Assembly (NCBI RefSeq): GCF_000003815.2
Contig: NC_049993.1
Coordinates: forward strand, 3,158,370-3,222,369
DNA: 64,000 nt
Source: Branchiostoma floridae
Taxonomy: Eukaryota > Chordata > Leptocardii > Amphioxiformes > Branchiostomatidae
Direction: 5' to 3'
The notes below the pieces were generated by a model. The model had not been told where the DNA came from, made no database searches, and saw nothing but the letters and a program-made list of their open reading frames with translations. Made by a program: the position numbers and the translations under genes. Of this stretch, positions 34,701-46,700 are shown in pieces. Every line of letters begins with the position of its first letter. Within the stretch, counting starts at the first letter, position 1.

Positions 34701-37700
34701 TGTACCGTGTATATACAGTATTACAGTTGCAAAATCTTACATTTTTCATACAGTGTATTAGACTGTCATATATACTACTGAAAGACTGCAATTACTACAT
34801 ATTATTCTGTGGCATAATCTTTAAACATGTTACTGCTTCACAACTTACACTGTCTTCATCGCTGTAGTCCGAGTCATCAAGGCTGTCTGCAGTGGGTTGA
34901 TGGGGGTGTGATGCCTTCCCACTCCCATCCCCAAGATTTGCTTTAGAATTCACCGCCCTCGTCGAACCACTGTATCGAGGAATAAGATTGAATCCATGAT
35001 ACAGAAATGAGAAAAGCCACACTTAAATAATAATCATGATTAGTCCTGTGGAACGCTAGAGCCGAGTAGAACAGTTTTTACCCCAAGCTTGACCCCAGGA
35101 TTCCAATCTGCAACCTATTGCACTGGTCCCGGGCAGCCAAACTCACAAAACCAAACACGCAACCGATTATGCCAAAAGGCTCAAAGCCATTTGGCATGGT
35201 CGGTTGGTGGTACTTGAACCGCACTGTTACACCTGGATGACGTACGAATGGGTTGGCATTTTTGCAGGAAAATTTTACATTACAGACTAATCTTAACTGA
35301 TGATAAGATCAGGACATTCCTGTAACGGTTCACTATTGTCCATATTATTACAAGCAGGAAAATTAGACTTGACAGTTGACTGATTTATCGGCCTTGCTAA
35401 AAATTAGCACAGCAGTGCACACACGACGCTGGATCTAAAACCGGGCCTCGAAATGCTTTTTTCTGCATACCTGCACTGGTGCAGGTAACACTGAAAATTA
35501 CCTGCACCAGACAAATTTAACCTGCACCACTCTGAATTTAGGAAGTATGGATCATACTAAAATTGTTCAGGAACCGTTGTTATTTTTTCTTTTATACCTT
35601 ATAGGTGGTAACATTCAATGCAGCAAATAACAATCCACATACACATACATCATATGACATTTATGTATAAAACCCAGTGCATGGATCAGTGCAGGTTAGG
35701 TGCAGGTAGACACCAGAAATACCTGCACAGCTCCAATTTTACCTGCACTAACCTGCATATGCAGGTGGTATTTCGAGCCCTGTAAACAGATTTGTAGCAC
35801 AATTTTGTCGCCCCTCCCAGATTTTCAATCCATGCAAAATTGAAACATATGTTCTAATATTGAAATTCTAGGTTGGTTTTGTTAAAAACGTCATGGTATT
35901 TGCGGTTCAAGTCTCCTCCGCACACAACAAGCTTTGCCCCCCTCCCCCCAACCAGGTGACTACTACCGTTGCATTCGCCCGATACGGCGACTGTTTGTAA
36001 TACGGAGAAAATAGTTCACAAAGGATGACAGAGACACAAAATTGTGCAAGGATAGATGGCAGAGATTCATCTTGCCAACACAACTTCTGTCCACTCCAAG
36101 CAGCTTTGGTGCGGGGAATTTTGGGTGACCTGGCGCGCACGTGTGTTGTTTATCGGCAGCCCCGGAGTGTCGCTGTCAATTTGAGGCTAACTAGAGAAAA
36201 TCGGCAGCACCGCAGGTTTGCAGACACAATATCAACTTGTAAGCATTCCCATGTCAGAAATAGCGACTTATCGATACGGTACAACCTGACAAATTATGTT
36301 GCTGTTGTTGATATCCCTGTTTTCCGTCTACTTCAACAGTGTTGCGCTAGACGTAGACTCTTGGTGCTGTATACTTCCGGTTCATTCTGCTTCCGGTTCA
36401 AGGTGCTTGTGATCTGGTTTCACGTGGTTTTATTCCCAGTGTGCTTTACTCGTGCATGATATCAGTAAGATAAATTATGATTGACTGAACCTGTTTGTCT
36501 GCTACATCTACTATATGTACCTAGAAAGCGTCGGGTACAATGCTGAGTTAATCCGCTCTTTATGATTTTCCCTCGGCATTCCCGCTAAGGTTACTGTGAT
36601 TGTGAATGTCAATGTCTCTATCCTTATCTGCCTCATGGAACCGTTAGCTATGTTCATTATATTATTGCGCTTACAGGACGAAAAGCCGGGAGCCACCGCT
36701 TTCCCATCCGTCTGTGGCGCTGACATAGTTTCGAATGAAATAGAACTTCCGGTTCAACGTATATATCTGGCGTAGACCGGAAACCGCAATGCATTGTAGA
36801 ATACGCCTGATCCCTCCTCTGGTATCCTCCATTTTCCTAAAAACGTAGCCTTTCTGGTTTTCAATGTACAATTCCTAGAATTTGTCATCTAAACCCAACG
36901 TAAAACTTCTATGAACTGATATAAAACCTAATATACTACTACAAACTTTGTTTTTTTTACTATATACATTTCATCATTTCATCATGGCGTAATCGGTATC
37001 GCGTTCGGCTCAGGCCCAGGTGATCCTGATTTCGAATCCCGCTGTGCCACCGATCTTGTGCCCTTGAGAAAGACACTTTACACGACTTTCCTCACTTGAC
37101 TTGGTGTAAAGGTATATCTTGAGTATCTTGAGTCTGAATTGTCTTACAACGTTTCCTATTGGACATCTCAAATTGTCTTAATTCATAGTTGGAGTATAAA
37201 AGACCAGTTTCCTCCAGATCACTTCAGTGTCACTGACGAAGGCTAGTGGATTCTATCCGAAACGTCTGACCGTTTCAAAACCATATCCAGTTGCTTGAGT
37301 AACTACTTTTTGGTGTAAAGAAATGATGTTTGTTGACAAATATCATTTTCTTTACTTTCCAATGGGTGCTTTTCTGAAAATACTATTGATTGATGATATT
37401 ATACTACTTTTGCATCAGAAAAAGACAAATGCACCAAAATGGGAAAGAAAGAAAATGATGTTTGTTGAATTGTTTTTGTAATAATTATTGACAAATATCA
37501 TTTTCTTTACTTTCCAATGGGTGCTTTTTGGTGCATTTGTGTTTTTCTGATGCACAAGTAGTATAATATCATCAATCAATAGTATTTTCAGAAAAACACT
37601 GCTGTTTGGCGAAGTTTGGGCACAATGATATTACATGGCACAATTCCCTGGCTAGTGATATTAATGATTTGCACGCATTGTATGAAGGGAAGGTAAAAAG

Positions 37701-40700
37701 ACACCACTTGGGGGGCATACATGTACGGGCATGACGCACCCGCTTACACGAGTAAGGGTAGAAGGGACCCCTTGCATTCAGAGTCTTTTTCGGAAGTCCT
37801 CCTAGGAGACGGATACTCCAAATTACAAAGCTGCATCTGCTGGAGCCGCCTCAAACGTGGCATCCAGTTCTGTCCCTGGGAGACTTAATAGTGCTCCAGT
37901 AGACGAGAGGGTGGAGAAGGAATTGCACACCCCTCCTTTACCATAAAAAAGTCACCTGCAGGTCAGGCAAACAGGTAAATGCCTCTCTGCCTGCTCATCT
38001 GTCGAATCAACAGGAGAATCCCAATACGTTTAATACATTACTAGTCTATTCCTGAAAATATCCCGTAAATCTTTGTCTACAGATCTTTTGGAACTGGCTG
38101 GTGAAACGATTTCCGCTCTGGGTGGCACCAAACCTCATAACGCTTTTTGGGCTGGTCATCAACGTAGTGACGTCACTGCTCCTTCTGTATCATTCTCCTA
38201 CAGCACGGGAAGAGGTGAGTTATACAGGTTTTAGTTATGTATGTTTCCCGGTATTGCACTAATTTATCTAAGCGATAATCACAGGTTCGGGGTAGCAAAA
38301 CCACAATTTTGTTCTACAGTGGATGACATATGATGGGCCTATGATGAGAATATGTGTGTCTATTTTTTATATGTTAATTTTGACGATGATTGCTATGAGC
38401 GTGTTGGTGTGGTCTTGTTCATAAAAGTTTTAATGCCCAGGCACTGTGGTATATACAGATAAGGTAATGTAGCTTGTTCTTTTTGCTAAAATTAACCTTT
38501 CGTCATGTACTCCCTACCTGTTAATAGATCAAGCCCTAGACTATGTCATTGACGAAAGCCATATCAGTCTGAAACGTGTATGCCATGTTGGAGAAGCCCA
38601 CTTTTTTTGCATGGGAACATAACCCCAGGGGCCACAACCCCAGGGAACACATCCACAGTGATACAAACACATGGAACAAAGCCCCAAGGGGACACAACTC
38701 CAGAGGACACAACCACAGGGGACACAAACCCATGGGATACAACCACAGGGGATAAAACCACAGAAGACACATCCCCCTAGGGCACAACCCCAGGGGACAC
38801 AACCCCAGGGGATACAACCACAGGGGACAAAACCTTAGGGAACACAACACCAGAGGACACAAAACCAGGGGACATAACCTCGGGGGACACAACGACAAAG
38901 GACACAACTCCAGGGGACACAACCACCGGGAACACAACCCCAGGGGACACAGCCCTGGTGGACACATACGTTACAAAATTGATCTGATTAACATGTATGG
39001 TATTTTTTCCCTGCCACATCATGACTGATTAATAGCACATTGGACTTCCTTGTATCGTATCGCATGTACAGGCCCCGGCGTGGGCGTATCTGGCATTCGC
39101 TATTGGGATTTTCGTTTATCAAACTCTGGACGCCATCGATGGGAAACAGGCACGCCGAACGGGAAGCGGAACACCGCTTGGGTCCCTGTTTGACCACGGC
39201 TGTGACGCTATAACTAAAGGTAAGAATAAGCTCGTTCACTATTCGATTGCGCATGCACGGTGACATGGATGGCGGGTAATACGTCAACAAAACACTTCTG
39301 AACATTGTTAACCCTCAAACACCCGAGAAAAGTCCATTTGGACCCCAGAAGTAACTTTTGACGCGCCACTTGAACATTTTCGATTTGAAACAAAATCCCT
39401 TCTGACACTTCCTCAGTCAACATCTGCTATACACTGGCCTAATTTTTTACGGAGATTGGCACAATATTGTGCAAATTACAATGGTAAGTCTGTGTTCAGT
39501 CCGTCTGAGGTCCAAATGGACCCAAACAGAAATTAAAGTACATTACAGGAAACAGGAAAAAAGAAAAACTTTGTGAAAATACTTGAACTAAATAAAAGGA
39601 AACATCAACAAACATGGGTGGCTGTATCGTTAACCGTTTTGGCATTATCCGACATAAATGTTGGCACAGGCCTAAAAAGTATGTAAAAGAATCGACATAT
39701 GCTAAGGGCACAATCCGCAGTACGTGCAAATACGTGCTGTCCATGTGCCAAAACGTGAGCAATATTTTGGTATCGGTAAGTGGTAAATACCGTCTCCGTA
39801 CGAACACGTAGGGAATTCGACGGATTTGGGAGCACGCAAACACGCCGTAGAAATTTAAGTGCATGCAGAACTTTCTCTACGATCGGGTTGCAGATTTGCC
39901 CTGTTGCGTTTTGCGTGTTCCGTGCTTGCATCGCGCTTTACTTGTTGACCTGTGAATGCCGATGCACAACGCACACTGTAACGAGGGAGCTGGTGCACCG
40001 CACGCACAACGCACGTGGCAAGCAAATGGTTTCTGCAGTATATAAAGCCGAGTCGACGAAAGACTGCCAAACCGTCTTCAAGATGCGTAAGAAGACACAA
40101 AAATAGCCGTCAGTTGCATCTGTAGCAGCTTTGACCAGATCCGACCAAAAGAAAGATGAGAGGGAAAATGAGGAAGAGGAGAGGAGTAGGGAAGAAGCGT
40201 CAGAAGATGACGCCACTGAGTACAGTCGAGTCTGAGCACGAGGAGGGTGGTTGCTCAGAGAGAGTGTCCCATGAACAGGATGCGACAAAGGAGATCCATG
40301 GGCGAACCCAGCATGCCCTGCGTTGTTTTCCCTGCTTCCTCTCCCTTTCCCGTATCTAGGCAAGTAATTTCACGTCGTGCTCTTGTACTGCGACTTGTAT
40401 TTGCAGCATCAGAGCCCGGAGTCTCTGCGGTGGAATGGGTTTCATCATGGTTTAGGCAGCAGCTAGGACTTCTGGAGGCAGCAGCTAGGACCTTGAAAGG
40501 TCGTCCAATACATACATCCCCGAAAAACTTACGTTCATCGCACTTGCAAGCACTTACACAATGTGAGTGAGTAAAGCTAGTGGCACAACCCGCCGTGCGT
40601 GCAATTTGTCCGTACGTTTTTTTTTTTGGAGGCCACGTCCGCCACGTATTTCTGAAAACGTGGGGAACGACAGGCAAGAGCAGGGAGGGAGTACGTCAAC

Positions 40701-43700
40701 GCACGTTTCTCACACGGTTGTGCAATGTTTAAGTAAGTGGTCTGCACGCCACGCCTGACTGCGAGCGGTTGCGTTTATCGTTCGTCGCGCAAGTGGTAGG
40801 TGTGTTGCACGTACTTACAACGCACGGTCTCTCTGCGATTGCCACGTCAACGTATGCAGGCCCTACTTACACGTGCTGCTGAAGCGCGGAGTAAGCACGG
40901 AACACCCAATCACCACGTGCGCAGCACGTACGTGCTGCGTGCGCCGTCCGTACAGCAATTGACTGTGAGGAAATTTTAATACACTCACGGAGTCAGTGCG
41001 TTGTGCGCTCATTGGCTGTACAGGTCAGGCGCGTCGCCCGTACTGGGACGTACGGGGGGCGAATCCGCAGCCCGATCGCAGAGAAAGTTCTGCATGCACT
41101 TAAATTTCTACGGCGTGTCTGCGTGCTCCCAAATCCGTCGAATTCCCCACGTGTTCGTACGGAGACGGTACTTACCACTTACGGATACCAAAATATTACC
41201 CACGTTTTGGCACGTAGACAGCACGTATTTGCACGTACGGCGGGTTGTGCCCCTAGCTTTAGGAAACCGTACGTAAGCAGCACGTGTAAGCATGGCCTGC
41301 ATACGTTAACATGGCATTCGCACAGAAACCTTACGTTGTAAGCACGTCGTGCAACTCACCTACCACTTGCGCAACGAACGATGAACGGAACCGCTCGCAG
41401 CCAGGCGTGGCGTGCAGATCACGCAATTACACCTTGCGCAGCCGTGTGAGTGACGTGCGTGGACGTACTCCCTCCCTGCTCCTGCCTATCGTTTCCCACG
41501 TTTTCAGGAATACGTGGCGGACGTGGCCTCCACGAAAAGCGTACGGACAAATTGCACGTTCGGCGGGTTGTGCCCCTAGCTTTATAGGGCGTGTCCTCGG
41601 TCCTCGCCAGAAATATACTGGTTGTGGTGCAGCAAAAAAAAACCTCTCCCGTCTGATTAGGGTTAAATGATTACAATCAGATGTGCAGAGATCAGGTGTT
41701 AAAGGTCATTCAGTGTAAAATAAACAGCTGCTGCACGAACCGCGCACATGCATGAAGCTAGTGTGTTACGTCGAGTGGCGATTAAACAGACTATTGATAT
41801 TTTATCCATGTGGCCGGAGTAGTCGCCGTTGTGATGTTGAGATGTTGTGATGTTGAGATGAAGGGACCTGTTCAATTTCTGCTACGCATTTGTATACTTC
41901 TTAAAGCTCTGTCATGAGTCATTGTTTGTGGTCCGTAATTGCCCCTGATATTTCATTGAATTTAATAAATGAAGTATGATATTCCTTAGATTGGTGCAGC
42001 ATATCATCAAATAATTGCTTTAACATTTAATCATGCATTAGCAATTCATAAAGATGAAATGTTTTCCAAATAAATCGAATATATATACATAACACTTACA
42101 TATAGCGTCCCAGAGGCCCTTGCGAATATTCATAATTTGATCCGCGAAAACCCTCTGCCGTACGGCGATCCGTAAATTTCCTACCATCTTCCCACACCCG
42201 CGGTACAAAAACTATCCGGTTCTAGAGGCAAAGTTACCCATCAAAATAAAGGATATAAGTTTCTTATTCTTGTGATGTGTTTATTTTGCTTGTAAATTGT
42301 TTAACCCTATTCAGACCGGGCTTTTTTGGTCATCCCTGGACCGGGGGGGGGGTTTGAGGCCCTCCACTTCTAAGTCCTATAACTCTAAAACGACGTGCCG
42401 TAGGGCCACCAAATTTTTAGGACATCATTTCGACATAATATCTGACAAGTATGTGACGTTTGACGTTACGTTGACGTAAGATGACGTAATTATGACGTCA
42501 TCAATTTGATTACATTGGCCAAACCCATGAAAAATGGGTATTCTCAGAAAACTTCAAATTATGCTGCAAAAATGTAACAACAAGTGCAGATAACAGAATA
42601 ATAATGTTTATTACGACTTGCGTTGCCAAAAGCAACATCAATGACGTCAATATGACGTCATAAAATGACGTCATGCACATCTAAGATACGAGTTGGGCTC
42701 CGCCATATTATATCCACCACCTTGAATTTTTAAAAATACTTTTTTTGCAACAAATAATCACAAAGGGCAATGGAAATAGACTAAATTCATTCATTTAGAT
42801 GGTTTTTGATGAAAAAATACCAGGTAGTTGCAAATTTTAAGGGATAATTAGCTTGTTTTTCTTGATCTGGCCTTTCCGTCCGCCATCTTGGATTTTGGGC
42901 TGATGACGTCATCAAATTAGCATAATTTATGCATATATAATTATGAAAGATATGCTGAATAATATAAGATTTTATTTATGTAACAAAATCACAGTAATAT
43001 AGGAAATAAATTTGAAAAATACATTGTTAGAACCAAAAATAGTGATTTTTGGCAAAACTGCCTGTCAACAAACGGTTGCCATGGCAACAAGAAAAAATGG
43101 AAAATTTGTCAAACTTCGTGGAATTGTTGCCAACAATATTTTAGGAAAACTCACTAAATTTGGTGGTTCTAGCGTAAGCCGTTCTGGCGTTATAGGACAT
43201 CGAAGTTAGCGCGGGCCTCAAAAGCCCCCCCCCCCCCCCCCCCCGGTCTGAATAGGGTTAAAATGCCAGAAATTCGCCGGTGTAAGCGGGGAGGTCGGGG
43301 CTTCGGATCGTGCTTCCACACTTCCGGCTGCAGGCGCCGGGAACCCCCACTTTACTGCGCTTGCGCTTCGCCGTCTTAGACCGCAGCAGAATGAATGTTG
43401 AAAGAGCACATTTCAAGCTTTAAAATGATGCCTGGAACATGAGGAAAAATTAATTTTTCGGGGGATAAAAGTCAACTTGAAAGGATTTGTCGATCTTTAA
43501 TGATAAAAATCACCGAACAAATTTTATTTTTTCTTGTTCCGGGTGCCAAAATGACGACAAAAAACAGGGCTACGTTTTGATGTAATCGGCATGATTATAG
43601 CATGCACACCGGCGAAGCGCTGGGCTGTTTTCCCTGACGATCGCCCCGATTTGGCCGGGCGGCGGCGCCGCGTGATCCTGACGCGCCAAATTTTGGGCTG

Positions 43701-46700
43701 CGCGCCCCTCAGAAACGGAGGATATGTGAGTGAAGCGGCACAAGAAAACCTTTTTCGACGCTATGGATGAAGAATTTCAAGGTAAAATACTTGATACAAC
43801 TTGTAGTGTTTGGGGGAGGGGGGCGTGTTGAAGAAAATGTGCTTTTGAACATTTTTTTTTCTCAAGTCAATATCCCAGCAAATTTCTATGCAGTGTTTCT
43901 TTATCCATGTTTTAATCATGAAACTTACATGTATGTAAAATGTTTCTTAGTAATTATTTCTTATTAATTTTTCTTAGTTTATTGCTTTCTTTAGTACATT
44001 GTACATATGGATCATTGCTTGGCCTGTTGTGTACCATTATTTTTTTTCACTTGTTGAACTTGAGGCACCATGGCCCGCTTAGGGGTCAGCCGGGGAACCT
44101 ATGCCCAATTTTAAGAAAATATCTAATTGTATTTTCAATGTCATTGTTACTGTTCGTGTGAATCATTTCTTGCCTCATTCCAAGTCTAAAATACCATTGT
44201 GTATTTTTTTCACTTGTTGAATTTGAAGCACCGTGGCCCCCGGTTAGGGGTCAGCCGGGGAACCTATGCCCGAATTTTTCAAACCACTAATGAAATTTTC
44301 AGTGTCAACGTGAAAAATTTGTGCAAACAGATTGTGTATTCTCTGTCAGATTGTGCCAAAGGATTTTTTGCTTGACTTTTCTGGTGTAGCAAAAATCATA
44401 AATCTGTACTTACCTGCAATATTATACTCTTGTCTCTACTATCAGCCAGGTTCCTACCGACTGGGCGAGGTTGTCGCAGTTGGTACTGCGGTTCAGTCGC
44501 AGAAACAGTGACACTTACCTCCTTCTATCTTGTTGCAGGTATTTATCTACTTACCCCAACTTGCCTTTCTTTCTTTATTGAATTTTTTATTTCATTATTG
44601 GATCATTCTGATTCTTTCGTCACAAGAAAGAAAGAAGTCATAAGAAAGAAATGTAGATGAACATCAGACATGGTACTGGAGTAGGTCGTCATCCCCTCAG
44701 ATGGAAGAACATTATCACCATGGTAGACATATGTTAATCATAAAACTCAAATAATTTTGTTTTCCAGGTGGAATGTAGATTGTACAAACTCCAAGATGTA
44801 GCTGATATTAGACCGGAGAGCGGAGCGGAGATATTGAATGGTAGTGGTGCAGCCAGTTCCATTAGCATTAAGTTTGTTACAGAATACTGTTGCTACCACA
44901 GAAAATGATAAGTAAGCCTGTTGTTTTTGTAAAAAAGTTGTTTACAAATGCATTATTAGTATTGATTAAATAAGGAGAAGTACATGTACAGTGTGTACCT
45001 GCACTACGGTACATCAAAGAAATCTATGTCGATTGTATGTATCCTGAAGATAGCCTTTGACCTTGGAAAATGTTGAACTTATCCTAATAAATTCAGTGTT
45101 TAAACAATGTCTACCTATTGATATTTTATCTCTTATTAGTACAAACATTTGTCATGTATATTTTATTATACAAGTGTAAAGTTGTACTGTTGATGCAGTG
45201 TAACATCATGACTCAACATGAAAATAATGCGACATATTCACACACTTACCTTTCACCATTTAAAAAGCATTTTACTCCTTTTGATTAGCTCTTTCAGAAA
45301 CAGTAAAAAACAGGCATTGTATTGTGTTTTTAAAATTTTGGTTGGAATATTCACTATTAGTAGGATTTAAAATGCAAAAATTTTTCCGAACACACCACGA
45401 TTTTTCATTGATCGCCCTGTAATATCGAAAAAGAACTGGACCTTCAAACTAACCAGATTTGTAGTACGTACTATGGAGACCGTGACAATGTAAAAGTTTT
45501 AAAGCAGAGGGTAAACGATCGCTGAGATATCGTTTTCGGAAAAGTGCGCCAAGATGCAGGGAAGTGACTTCCGGGTTCAGGGGTCACTACACAAATACCT
45601 GTGACGTCAGCCTGATTTGCAGAGCTACGGTCTGTGCGACTCGTGCGACCCGGGTTCGAGTCCAGGGGAAGGGTGATTTTCAATTGTTCTTTTTTCCTTT
45701 TTGACATCTTTTTAATATAAACAATAGTTTCAGCACATTCCAATAACTAGAAAAAAGCGTTTACACACGCAAACCTTGGCAAAATGTCAGCTTTTTTAAA
45801 GCACTTGTTTTTACACAGACACAGACACCGACACAGAATAAGTGACTAGCATCCTTATGTCACCCTGCCAGGATAGTGTTAGGACTTAAGCTATAATATA
45901 GAGAGACATCAGTTATATTACACACAATGAAACTACTTCATCAATTGTCCGTTTTCCTTTCCTCTAGTTTTTATGTGCATTGGAACATGCTGTGTAATGG
46001 AAACGGGAGAGAGTCCGGAGTTGATGCTTCTGTTATCCGTTTGTTTCTTCATCCCTTACTACATTTCCCTTTGGAGTTCCTGCCTGTCTGGGAAATTCAC
46101 ATTTGGCTTGTAAGTAGTCATTTTTACCGCCATGAACGGAGGATATATATAGTTTACCCTGCGTTTGTTTGTGTGTGTGTGTCTGTGTGTAAACAAGATA
46201 ACTCAAGAAAGACTGAGTGAATGGTTTTATACTTGGTGTGTTGGTAGGGCGTGATGAATCTGGAAATGATTAGATTTTGGGCCCCTAGAGGCTTTCTTTG
46301 GTACTGCAGCGTAACTTCCAGGTTTGCTATCTCGTGTTCTAAACAAGCTATGGTCACGAGATAGCTCTTGTGCCGAGGAATAAGTGACATAATTTTAAAT
46401 TCCCTAGCAACTATTTTTCGGATAACAGGGGCATTTTTGTCAAAAATTCCTGAAGACGAAAACTCAAAAAGGAAACAACGGATTTTTATGATTTTTGGTA
46501 AGTACACACCTTAGACAATGTTGTACAAAATGAAATGCTAATTATGCAAAATAGGATTACATCTACAAAATTAATGATATATTCTATCATAGCAGTTTTT
46601 CTATGTATGTCTTGTCCCGGACCTGATATGGTCTTGACTTTTGGCTGGTAGATAGCTTGCAGTGTCAGGGCAAAGTGGGACACCCCCCTAACATTTAATT

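Noticed and set aside
36025-36459. A 144-codon plus-strand ORF
   Set aside because: No domain, no splice signals and a low-CpG-to-high-CpG boundary region. An overlapping minus-strand ORF is equally open.
38536-39022. Minus-strand ORFs with PLGLC and GVVSP repeats
   Set aside because: They are frames over a 15-bp minisatellite in intron 2, with no start context or domain.
39496-41670. Several 100-140-codon ORFs on both strands
   Set aside because: They lie in GC-rich inverted repeats where few stops are expected. The same peptide appears on opposite strands of the two arms.
45610-45665. B-box-like GGGTTCGAGTCC, possible tRNA
   Set aside because: No matching A box or acceptor stem could be drawn. 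It is probably a decayed tRNA-derived repeat.
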